A stretch of DNA of 64,000 bases from assembly GCF_017168335.1 (NCBI RefSeq), contig NZ_JABFAU010000002.1, positions 62,001 through 126,000 of the forward strand, written 5' to 3'. Of this stretch, positions 27,621-34,422 are shown in pieces. A model generated the notes under the pieces. The model was given only the letters and a program-made list of their open reading frames with translations. It made no database searches and was not told where the DNA came from. The position numbers and the translations under genes were made by a program. Within the stretch, counting starts at the first letter, position 1. Every line of letters starts with the position of its first letter. Origin of the DNA: Rhodococcus sp. KRD162 (lineage in GTDB: Bacteria; Actinomycetota; Actinomycetes; Mycobacteriales; Mycobacteriaceae).

Positions 27621-27698
27621 TGAGGTGCTCGTTTCTCGATCATGTAGTGCGGTGTCGATGACGCACACTCTACCAACTCATCTGTTATTGTTCCGATC
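27621..27698. promoter_or_regulatory. divergent promoter region, HA helicase / cse1
   Basis: The 78-bp spacer holds both promoters. The cse1 side has no Shine–Dalgarno sequence; TGTTAT lies 9 nt before its ATG and could be a -10, which would make the cse1 message leaderless or nearly so. Confidence 0.45.
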
Positions 27699-29213
27699 AT
27701 GAACCTCGCTTCAGACCCGTGGCTTCCGGCGCTCACTCGAGATGGCATGCGGACCGTCGGACTCGTCGACGCACTGACGGCCGATGTCGGTGTCCTCGAC
27801 ATCGCGTCGGGGGACCCGCTCGAGGATGCGGCGATCATGCGGCTACTCGTCGCGTGCGACATCGCGGCGGCCGACGCCGGAATCAGTTCCGCGCAGTGGG
27901 TGGACGCGCATCGTGATCGGTTCGATCTCTTCGACCCGGTCACCCCGTTCTGGCAGCACCCCCGGATGGCAGCCTTCGCTGATGATCCGAAAGCGTCACG
28001 GCCCGTTGCTGCAGGCTCGTACCGCCTTGTCGGCAACGGCACCACCGCCGCCGGTGACTCCCACAACGAAGCCGGGATCGTGTTCACCCCCGCCGAAGCA
28101 GCTCGAATGCTGCTGGTACGTCACATGTTTTCCGTCGGCGGCATCCAGTCATTCGTCGCGTCGGCGTTCGGTAAAGAGCCGATGTCGGCGAAGAACGCCG
28201 TCGGCACGAGCCGCGGATTCGTCTGGGTGCAAGGCAGCACGCTGCTCGAGACCCTCGAATTGAGCCGCCCCGCAACAGGACCGGTGGGCACCTTCCATTT
28301 CAGCTGGCCGGACGGTATCGCACCCGCCACTGTCGGTGAACCCGAAGGGATGCTCGACGCCCTCACCTGGCAAGCGCGGGCAATCAACTTGCTGCGCAAC
28401 GCCGACGGCATGGTCGACCGAGTCATGATCTGTGATGGCGTGCGATGGCCCGAACCCGGACACGGAACGTGGACCGCCCACAACGACGAACAGTTGATCC
28501 CGCATGCGACCTACATTCAGCGCAAAGCGTCGGATCCCTTCACCGCCCAGGACGTACACGTCGACCGCCCGGTGTGGCGACAGTTGTTGACCGCATGGAC
28601 GACGGACGGCGAACCCGGGCTCCTCGGAACGGATCTCGGTAGCGGGACCATCCGCATGACCGGCCTGGGATCCTTCCAAGCTCGAATCGACGGAGCAGTC
28701 ACCGGCTCGCTACCGGTTCCAGCCTTCTCCAGAGAAGACGGTCGCCGTCTCCTCGCCGCCGTCACTGCCGGGTACAGCACTGTCGCATCGACATCAGGCT
28801 CCCTCGCACACAATCGGATGAGCCTGGGCACCGATGCGCTCTCCAAAGCCACGACAACGGTCGCCACAGCAGGCTTCAAAGAAGCCTTCGGCACGATCGT
28901 CACCGCCGCCGCCACAGCCACGATCAGTGTCGACGACGCATGCGCGGCGATCGCCGACATTGCAACGCGTACCTCGGCGGAGCTGATCAGTGACGTCGTC
29001 CGCGTCGACCCTGTAGCCGCAGCGCGAACCCTCACCCGGCCTGCGAAGAACGCCAAACCCGAAGCGGTACCTACGCCCTTGCCGGACTCACACGCACAGT
29101 CGACGAAAACGAAAGCGGCGAAGAAGCGCGCGCCGGTACCCGAATCCGAGACGGCAGCACCGGCAGCCGAGAACACCCTCGACCAAGGCTCCGGTCAAGC
29201 CGCGCTGTTCTGA
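27699..29213 (+). CDS. cse1: type I-E CRISPR Cascade large subunit Cse1 (CasA)
   Basis: A 504-residue large subunit of the type I-E Cascade complex, which recognises the PAM and recruits the nuclease-helicase. The opening MNLASDPWLPALTRDGMRTVGLVDAL and the FDPVTPFWQHP block are standard for CasA. The C-terminal helical bundle runs to about 450. It then carries an extra 50-residue Lys/Ala/Pro-rich linker and ends in GQAALF, whose QAALF resembles the bacterial sliding-clamp-binding pentapeptide. It is first in the operon, followed by cse2 after 34 bp. No cas3 is near, so whatever it recruits is not evident here. Confidence 0.93.
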   Translation: MNLASDPWLPALTRDGMRTVGLVDALTADVGVLDIASGDPLEDAAIMRLLVACDIAAADAGISSAQWVDAHRDRFDLFDPVTPFWQHPRMAAFADDPKASRPVAAGSYRLVGNGTTAAGDSHNEAGIVFTPAEAARMLLVRHMFSVGGIQSFVASAFGKEPMSAKNAVGTSRGFVWVQGSTLLETLELSRPATGPVGTFHFSWPDGIAPATVGEPEGMLDALTWQARAINLLRNADGMVDRVMICDGVRWPEPGHGTWTAHNDEQLIPHATYIQRKASDPFTAQDVHVDRPVWRQLLTAWTTDGEPGLLGTDLGSGTIRMTGLGSFQARIDGAVTGSLPVPAFSREDGRRLLAAVTAGYSTVASTSGSLAHNRMSLGTDALSKATTTVATAGFKEAFGTIVTAAATATISVDDACAAIADIATRTSAELISDVVRVDPVAAARTLTRPAKNAKPEAVPTPLPDSHAQSTKTKAAKKRAPVPESETAAPAAENTLDQGSGQAALF

Positions 29214-29247
29214 GCCCCGGCCCGCCACCACGAAAGGCATCCAGACC

Positions 29248-29772
29248 ATGACTGCCCCCACCTCCGACACCGATTACATTCGACGTCTCGTCGCCGCACA
29301 CCACGCCCGCAGACTCGCCCCGTTCCGTCGCTGGCGTTACCCCGCCGTCGACCCTGGCGTCGTCGCCCTGACCGAAGGCTCCACCCGCGAGGACTACCGC
29401 ATCTACGCTCTCACCGGAAAAGCGTTCACCCTCTGGCATTCCGGCCGCACCGACCCCCACTACGGCCGCGAAGGCACCGGATTGGGCAAAGCGATGCGAC
29501 AGATCGGCCGCGCCGGAGCCTACGGCCCACGCGACCCCGGAGCGGTTCGCGCCCTCGACGGGCTGGTCCTCGCCGAAACCTCCGACAGCCTCGCCGCAGC
29601 ACTCGACAAAGTCAGCGCGAAGCTCTCCGGCAGCGACCACCCGCCGCACTGGGCAACGCTGATCGAGGACCTCCGTCAGTGGCACAACCGTGCCACCCGC
29701 GACGACGTCCGACTCCGCTGGGCGCAGCAATTTCACACCAATGCACCTAAAGCGGAACCCGCACCACGCTGA
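29248..29772 (+). CDS. cse2: type I-E CRISPR Cascade small subunit Cse2 (CasB)
   Basis: A 174-residue all-helical protein; two copies normally line the belly of Cascade and hold the displaced DNA strand. Family features seen: FRRWRYPAVDPG near the start, the TLWHSGR block, GLGKAMRQIGRAGAYGPRDPGAVRALDGLVLAETSDSL, and a basic end (RDDVRLRWAQQF). The ATG follows GAAAGG. Length and gene order fit subtype I-E. Confidence 0.92.
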   Translation: MTAPTSDTDYIRRLVAAHHARRLAPFRRWRYPAVDPGVVALTEGSTREDYRIYALTGKAFTLWHSGRTDPHYGREGTGLGKAMRQIGRAGAYGPRDPGAVRALDGLVLAETSDSLAAALDKVSAKLSGSDHPPHWATLIEDLRQWHNRATRDDVRLRWAQQFHTNAPKAEPAPR

Positions 29773-29827
29773 CTGCAGCGCCGCGAACTCCTGAACTGAA
29801 AAAACATTCCGCCGGAAAGGCACCCAC

Positions 29828-30913
29828 ATGTCGAACGCACATTTCATCACCCTCCACGCCATTCACGCCGTCCCGGCATCACTGCTCAACCGCGATGACT
29901 CCAACGCCGCCAAGCGCATCAACTTCGGCGGCACCAACCGCCTACGCATCTCCTCCCAGGCGTGGAAGCGGGCGATCCGCGTCAACATGCGCGAGAACGC
30001 CATCGAGGGCGGCGCATACGGCGTGCGCACCCACCGCTTCCCACAGCTCGTCGCAGAACAGCTCGTTTCCGCACACAGTCGCGAGCTCGACGTCGCCACC
30101 GCGAAAGCCGCTGCAGTGTTCACCGCGCTCAAGCTCAAGGCCACCGACAAAGGTACGACCGCCGCGTCGATCTTCGCGTCCGAAACGCTCCCCACGCAGC
30201 TCGCCACCGCCATCGATGCCCACTGGGACGCCATCACCGACGACGCCCCCACCGAAGTCATCGCAGCAGCACGCGCCGCACTCGACGTCGACAACACCAT
30301 CGACCTCGCCCTGATGGGCCGCATGCAGGCAGAGATCCCCGTCGGCGGGCGCATCGACGGCGCAGTCGGCGTCTCCCATGCCTTCTCCGTCGACCCCCTC
30401 GCCATCGAAGCGGACTTCTTCACCGCCGTTGACGACGCAGCGCCCGACGGTGACGCCGTCTCAGGCAACCTCGGCACCGTCGATCTCGCTGCGCCCGTCC
30501 TCTACCGCACCGCCACCCTCGACCGCCGACAGCTGCGCCGCAACCTCGCCGCCGCCATCAACAGTGAAGAACTCGCCGTCGCTGCCGAAGCGTCCTTCAT
30601 CGACTGGTTCATCCGCGCCGTCCCATCCGCCAAGCAGCGCTCCACCGTCGCCGCGACCCTGCCCGCCCTCGTCGCCGCCGCAGCAGGCCCCCAGATCATC
30701 TCCGCCGCAGACGCGTTCGCCTCCGCCGTCGTTTCCGATGACGTCGTCTCCGATGCCACCACGCGGCTCGTCGAAGCGCCCGACCGTCAGAAGCGGTTCG
30801 TCCCCGGCATCCACATCGAGCGGCTCGCCCTCGGAATCGCCCTCCCCTCTGCAGTCACGGCAGATGCCCACGAATCCACCGACGCCTTCATCCGCGCGGT
30901 CGCCGCAGCATGA
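29828..30913 (+). CDS. cas7: type I-E CRISPR Cascade backbone subunit Cas7 (CasC)
   Basis: A 361-residue Cas7-fold RNA-binding subunit, six copies of which form the crRNA backbone in I-E complexes. The N-terminal motif LLNRDDSNAAKRINFGGTNRLRISSQAWKRAIR is diagnostic, and GRMQAEIPVGGRIDGAVGVSHAFSVD is the usual centre. The ATG follows GGAAAGG. It lies 55 bp after cse2 and 37 bp before cas5. It appears intact. Confidence 0.94.
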   Translation: MSNAHFITLHAIHAVPASLLNRDDSNAAKRINFGGTNRLRISSQAWKRAIRVNMRENAIEGGAYGVRTHRFPQLVAEQLVSAHSRELDVATAKAAAVFTALKLKATDKGTTAASIFASETLPTQLATAIDAHWDAITDDAPTEVIAAARAALDVDNTIDLALMGRMQAEIPVGGRIDGAVGVSHAFSVDPLAIEADFFTAVDDAAPDGDAVSGNLGTVDLAAPVLYRTATLDRRQLRRNLAAAINSEELAVAAEASFIDWFIRAVPSAKQRSTVAATLPALVAAAAGPQIISAADAFASAVVSDDVVSDATTRLVEAPDRQKRFVPGIHIERLALGIALPSAVTADAHESTDAFIRAVAAA

Positions 30914-30950
30914 TCACGGCACACCACCCCCGACGAGGAAGGGCCACGCC

Positions 30951-31787
30951 ATGACCGCCACCGTGCTGATCCGCCTCTCCGCACCGATGCAGTCCTGGGG
31001 AAACCAACCCCGCGGCGCCTACCGGGCAAGCAGCGTCCGCCCCACCAAATCCGGAGTACTCGGACTCGTCGCAAATGCCCTCGGCCGCGCCTACCACGAC
31101 AACATCGACGACCTCGCCGCACTGCGCTTCGCGGTGCGCGTCGACCGCCCCGGCACCATCGAACTGGACTACCACACCACCGGCGGCGGGACAGTTCCAC
31201 TGCTTCCGGGCAACGTACTCGGCAACCCGGCGTGGCGACGGAAAGCGAAAACCGTTGACCCGCACGATCCCGACTTCTACGAGTACGCCCCACCCGCCTC
31301 CATCGGCCGCGACAAAAACGGCGAACTGACCAGCAAACCGGGAAACACCAACCAAACCCGCGACCGCTACCTCGCCGACGCTTCATTCCTCGTCGCACTC
31401 ACCGGAGACCACACCGTCACCACCAGCATTGCCGCCGCACTCGAAAACCCGGAGCGCGCCGTCTACCTCGGACGCAAGGCATACACCCCATCCGAACCGC
31501 TCCTGGCCGGACACCACGAACACACCGACGCCCCCGAAGCGCTCACCGCCGCGCCCCGCGCAGCCCGATCCGATACCGGCGACCTCCTCGCCGTCTTCGA
31601 AGTCGCCCCAGGAACCGCAGGCTCGGCCATCGTCCACGACCAACCAATCAGCTACGCAGGCACCATCACCCGCGGAGCGCGCGCCGAAAGCCGACCCACC
31701 CTCGTCAACCCGCCCCACCAGACCGGAACAACCAGCCGCACAACCGAACACGGCGGATACGACTTCTTCGAGGAGAACACACCGTGA
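30951..31787 (+). CDS. cas5e: type I-E CRISPR Cascade subunit Cas5 (CasD)
   Basis: A 278-residue Cas5e protein that caps the 5' handle of the crRNA. The diagnostic opening LIRLSAPMQSWGNQPRGAYRASSVRPTKSGVLGLVANALGR is complete, as is RDRYLADASFLVAL in the middle and an AVYLGRKAYTPSEP block later. The ATG at 30951 follows GAGGAAGGG; in-frame sequence upstream belongs to the cas7 3' region read out of phase. The stop overlaps the cas6e start as GTGA. Confidence 0.93.
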   Translation: MTATVLIRLSAPMQSWGNQPRGAYRASSVRPTKSGVLGLVANALGRAYHDNIDDLAALRFAVRVDRPGTIELDYHTTGGGTVPLLPGNVLGNPAWRRKAKTVDPHDPDFYEYAPPASIGRDKNGELTSKPGNTNQTRDRYLADASFLVALTGDHTVTTSIAAALENPERAVYLGRKAYTPSEPLLAGHHEHTDAPEALTAAPRAARSDTGDLLAVFEVAPGTAGSAIVHDQPISYAGTITRGARAESRPTLVNPPHQTGTTSRTTEHGGYDFFEENTP

Positions 31788-32105
31788 ACACCGCCACCAC
31801 CACACTGCACCGATCGCTACTCGTTCTCGACGCAGAACACCCCGCCGTCCGCGCAGCAATCGTCGACGCCCACCACCTACACGCCCTCGTCATGAGCGGA
31901 TTCGCCGACCGACTCCACGACTACGACTTCTTCACCGGCCACAACACCGGCCACGCCGACCACCGCGCATCACTGAACATCCAACACGCCACCAGCCTGC
32001 GCACCGACGGCACCATCCGCGTCCTCGTCCAATCCAGCGCCGAAGCGCAATGGAAAAACCCCGAAGCGGACAAGTGGCGCGACGCACTCCTCTCCGACCC
32101 CACCC
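31784..32105 (+). pseudogene. cas6e: type I-E CRISPR endoribonuclease Cas6e (CasE), 3' half missing
   Basis: The GTG overlaps the cas5 stop (GTGA). About 107 residues of Cas6e are recognisable: LHRSLLVLDAEHPAV, the DAHHLHALVMSGFADR helix with its His residues, [26 protein letters not shown], and [16 protein letters not shown]. Cas6e proteins have two RRM-like folds in roughly 200–240 residues; here the second fold is gone. Beyond about 32105 the same frame continues for 300 codons only because it is antisense to terD and its neighbours. Without the C-terminal fold and its RNA-binding loop, crRNA processing by this gene is not expected. Confidence 0.85.
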
Positions 32106-32111
32106 GCCGGT

Positions 32112-32671
32112 GGCATTGCCGGCGCAGCCGGGGGCGGCGTCGGCGCGGCAGCCGGTGCATCGTCCACGGACACGCCGTGATCGGTCACCAGTGCGGCGAA
32201 TCCGCCTGCATAACCCTGCCCGACGGCTCGGACCTTCCAACTGCCCTGCCGGCGGTAGATCTCAAGCGCGATCACGATGGACTCCGAGGACAATCCGTCG
32301 ATCGTGTACTCGTACAACACATTTCCTGCAGTGTCGCTGATTCGCGCGACGGGAGATGCGGATCGACCGAAGTTGCTCGACGCGTCGTCGAGGGTGATCA
32401 CCGCACGGATCTGCTCGATATCGGCGGGGACGGCGGCGAGGGAGACGGCCAGCCGAGCCGGTCCACCCTGGGCGGGCTCGAGTCGCACGCCGGGGCCGGT
32501 GGGCTGGTTGAAGAATACGAAGTCGGCATCCGTGCGTACCTTGCCGGCTGCGGTGACCAGCAGCGCAGACAGGTCCGCGGGTGCAGCCAGCGCGATGGAG
32601 ACGAGGACGTCACCGGCGGTGAGGGGGCCGTTCTGGCCCTTGGACAACGGTTGACCGGCCGGAGCAGACAA
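32112..32671 (-). pseudogene. TerD-family protein, 3'-truncated in a Pro/Ala linker
   Basis: About 185 residues of a TerD (calcium-binding tellurium/stress protein) domain: [20 protein letters not shown], then [33 protein letters not shown] and [17 protein letters not shown]. It then enters an Ala/Pro linker ([17 protein letters not shown]). Linkers of this kind in actinobacterial TerD proteins lead to a second domain, but here the frame runs into antisense cas6e. The start is uncertain: a TTG at 32671 has GAGAGAG upstream, while an ATG at 32713 has none. It heads the right flank of the junction. A second, intact terD lies at 41442. Confidence 0.75.
32123..32132. other. right junction of the accessory segment, 10-bp match
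   Basis: CGCAGCCGGG here repeats the 10-mer at 13604–13613. Cas6e similarity ends within 20–30 bp to the left of it, and TerD linker sequence begins. Confidence 0.5.
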
Positions 32672-32761
32672 TGTGATGGACTCTCTCTCGAAGTGCTGGT
32701 TACCGTCATCCAATGTACTTGTTCGATTTGTCCGGCTGGGCGGCCGCGCGGTCGAGGCCGG

Positions 32762-32989
32762 TCAGATCTGGCGCAGTGTGAACAGCTCGCCCGGCGAACA
32801 CCCGAGGGCGCGGCATACCGCTGTGAGCGTCGAGAACCGGATGGCCTTGGCCCGGTCGTTCTTGAGTACCGACAGGTTGACGACGCTGACGCCGGCGAGA
32901 CGCGAAAGCTCGGCCAGCGTCATGCCGCGGGCATCGAGAATGGCCCCCAGATGGCAGACCACGAGGTGGTCGACGGACTCATCCGTCAT
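32762..32989 (-). CDS. small HTH regulator (Cro/C1 type, YozG-like)
   Basis: A 75-residue XRE-type repressor that is almost only a helix-turn-helix: VCHLGAILDARGMTLAELSRLAGVSVVNLSVLKNDRAKAIRFSTLTAVCRALGCSPGELF. Its ATG overlaps the stop of the DUF2975 gene by one base (TGATG), so the pair is translated together. DUF2975 membrane proteins and YozG-like HTH proteins form a standard two-gene unit, thought to sense the membrane and to autoregulate. Palindromes before the operon are its likely operators. Confidence 0.85.
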   Translation of the reverse strand: MTDESVDHLVVCHLGAILDARGMTLAELSRLAGVSVVNLSVLKNDRAKAIRFSTLTAVCRALGCSPGELFTLRQI

Positions 32990-33588
32990 CAGACCAGCCC
33001 GTCGGCGTCGCGAGCAAGCTTCGAGCCTTGACGGAGAACTGCATAGACGAACTGGAGAACTATGGCAACGATGACGGCCAGCCAGAAGGATCCGAGACTG
33101 CGTGCCGTGTCGGTGAGCTCGGTCGTCTCCAGCGCGCCCTGGATGGCGTTGGTACTCATCACTCGGAGGCCTCCGGTGACCACCGGGTACAGAACCAGGC
33201 AGAGGGCAACGACGACCAGATCGATACTGGCACTTGTGCTGAACGGGGTCTCCTCGATGACGTTTCGGAAGAATCGGTGCGCGAAGAAGATTCCCACCAG
33301 AATGAGGATTCCGCCGGAGATGATCTCGCCGTACCTCATGAAGTCGATCATCCCGATGAGTCTGTGGACGTCGCTCTTGGCGACACTGAGTTCGATGACG
33401 TTGCCTGGCTTCAACTGTCCCCCGAAAAGCTCTCGGGGCGGGGTGTTCTCCAGCGGCACCACCGTGGCCATGACGTAGTCCGACGAGTGGTATTGCCACA
33501 GTCGGATCCCGGACCACACTGCGGCGATCACCGCGAAACATGCCATCAACCATGCGTTGGCTCGTGCAGAGCCCAGCCCGTGTCCCAT
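32989..33588 (-). CDS. DUF2975 membrane protein
   Basis: A 199-residue protein with four membrane helices (AWLMACFAVIAAVWSGIRLW; YGEIISGGILILVGIFFAHRFF; SIDLVVVALCLVLYPVVTGG; LGSFWLAVIVAIVLQFVYAVL). The loop PFSTSASIDLV is typical of DUF2975. The ATG at 33588 has GGAGG 7 nt before it. It forms an operon with the HTH gene through a TGATG overlap. It may act as a membrane sensor or anti-regulator for the HTH partner; this is inferred from the recurring pair. Confidence 0.85.
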   Translation of the reverse strand: MGHGLGSARANAWLMACFAVIAAVWSGIRLWQYHSSDYVMATVVPLENTPPRELFGGQLKPGNVIELSVAKSDVHRLIGMIDFMRYGEIISGGILILVGIFFAHRFFRNVIEETPFSTSASIDLVVVALCLVLYPVVTGGLRVMSTNAIQGALETTELTDTARSLGSFWLAVIVAIVLQFVYAVLRQGSKLARDADGLV

Positions 33589-33601
33589 CCCGCCGCCTCC
33601 A

Positions 33602-33651
33602 TATCGATATTCGATAACAACGAATATCGATAGGATATCGAAAATCGATAT
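33602..33651. promoter_or_regulatory. clustered TATCGA-N3-TCGATA operators
   Basis: Two perfect sites TATCGA-N3-TCGATA lie at 33602–33616 and 33636–33650. A half-degenerate third sits between them (33618–33632). Arms 33602–33613 and 33621–33632 also form a perfect 12-bp inverted repeat. The AT-rich block starts 14 bp upstream of the DUF2975 ATG. Confidence 0.75.
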
Positions 33652-33673
33652 GGTGTCAACCGGCGATCCGTCC

Positions 33674-34420
33674 TCACCTGCGGAGCGCGACCGCCATGTG
33701 CTGACCGATCTCCGATGCGAGACCGGCAGTATCGGCGGGCAGGATGTCGATGGAATCCTCGGAGTAGACGATGTACCGGCCGTCTCTTTCGAAGTCCATC
33801 CAGAAGAACGCGACGGCATCGGTGTCGCGTCGGTTGTCGTAGGTCTTACCGCGCGCAACGATGATCTCCCCCACCGCCGATCGTGGGCGCTCGAAGAAGG
33901 TTCGGAACTTTTCGGACTCCGTTGCTCCTCGCGTCGCGGTGGACAGGTGAGATCCACCCGCTAGTGCCGGCGTACTGGCACGTTCGAGTCGGGTCGCCGG
34001 TAGGTTCCCCGCCGTGTCGGCAGGCATGGACGCGAGGACACGTGCGGGCGCGAGGGACGGGTCGGTCAACTCGATCGTGACCGCACCGCCGGACGTCGCG
34101 TCGGGACCGGGCTCCTGTATCAGCACCACCGCCATGTCGTGCCGTACCGCAGCATGGGCGCGGATGGCCCGGTAGCGCGGATCACGTGCGTCACCTCGAC
34201 ATTCGATTCGAGCTATCGGGTCGACGAGAGTGCGCATCGCCGCACCGAGGTCGTCGTCCATCAGCGCATCGATCCTCGCCGACGCCTCCCGACGTAGGCG
34301 TTGGTGTTGGTCTTCGGTGTCGACATCGATGGCGACGACGAGGGGATACGGCAGTCTGTCTCGACCGAATCGACTGCACAGCAGCATGAAGTCGATTCCG
34401 GCCATGGTCCAGCTCGTCAT
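33674..34420 (-). CDS. EspG-family ESX secretion chaperone
   Basis: A 248-residue protein with the layout of EspG: an N-terminal strand set (AGIDFMLLCSRFGRDRLPYPL), a helical middle, RYRAIRAHAAVRHDMAVVLIQEP, and the C-terminal DTDAVAFFWMDFERDGRYIVY…DIL. EspG proteins bind PE–PPE-type substrates in the cytoplasm and deliver them to a type VII (ESX) secretion machine. It starts 2 nt after the stop of the PPE-like gene, its probable client. No ESX core gene (EccC, EccD, MycP) is in the window. Confidence 0.78.
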   Translation of the reverse strand: MTSWTMAGIDFMLLCSRFGRDRLPYPLVVAIDVDTEDQHQRLRREASARIDALMDDDLGAAMRTLVDPIARIECRGDARDPRYRAIRAHAAVRHDMAVVLIQEPGPDATSGGAVTIELTDPSLAPARVLASMPADTAGNLPATRLERASTPALAGGSHLSTATRGATESEKFRTFFERPRSAVGEIIVARGKTYDNRRDTDAVAFFWMDFERDGRYIVYSEDSIDILPADTAGLASEIGQHMAVALRR

Positions 34421-34422
34421 CC

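Noticed and set aside
25166..32105. CRISPR array
   Set aside because: No 28–29-bp repeats with regular spacers were seen in the flanks of the cas genes or elsewhere in the window.
13604..32132. Target-site duplication of a transposon
   Set aside because: Removing the segment and one copy of the 10-mer does not restore a gene; it would join two unrelated genes, and no transposase or terminal inverted repeats are visible.
31784..33031. 415-codon frame continuing Cas6e
   Set aside because: After about codon 107 it is antisense to terD and the HTH gene; it is not a real fusion.
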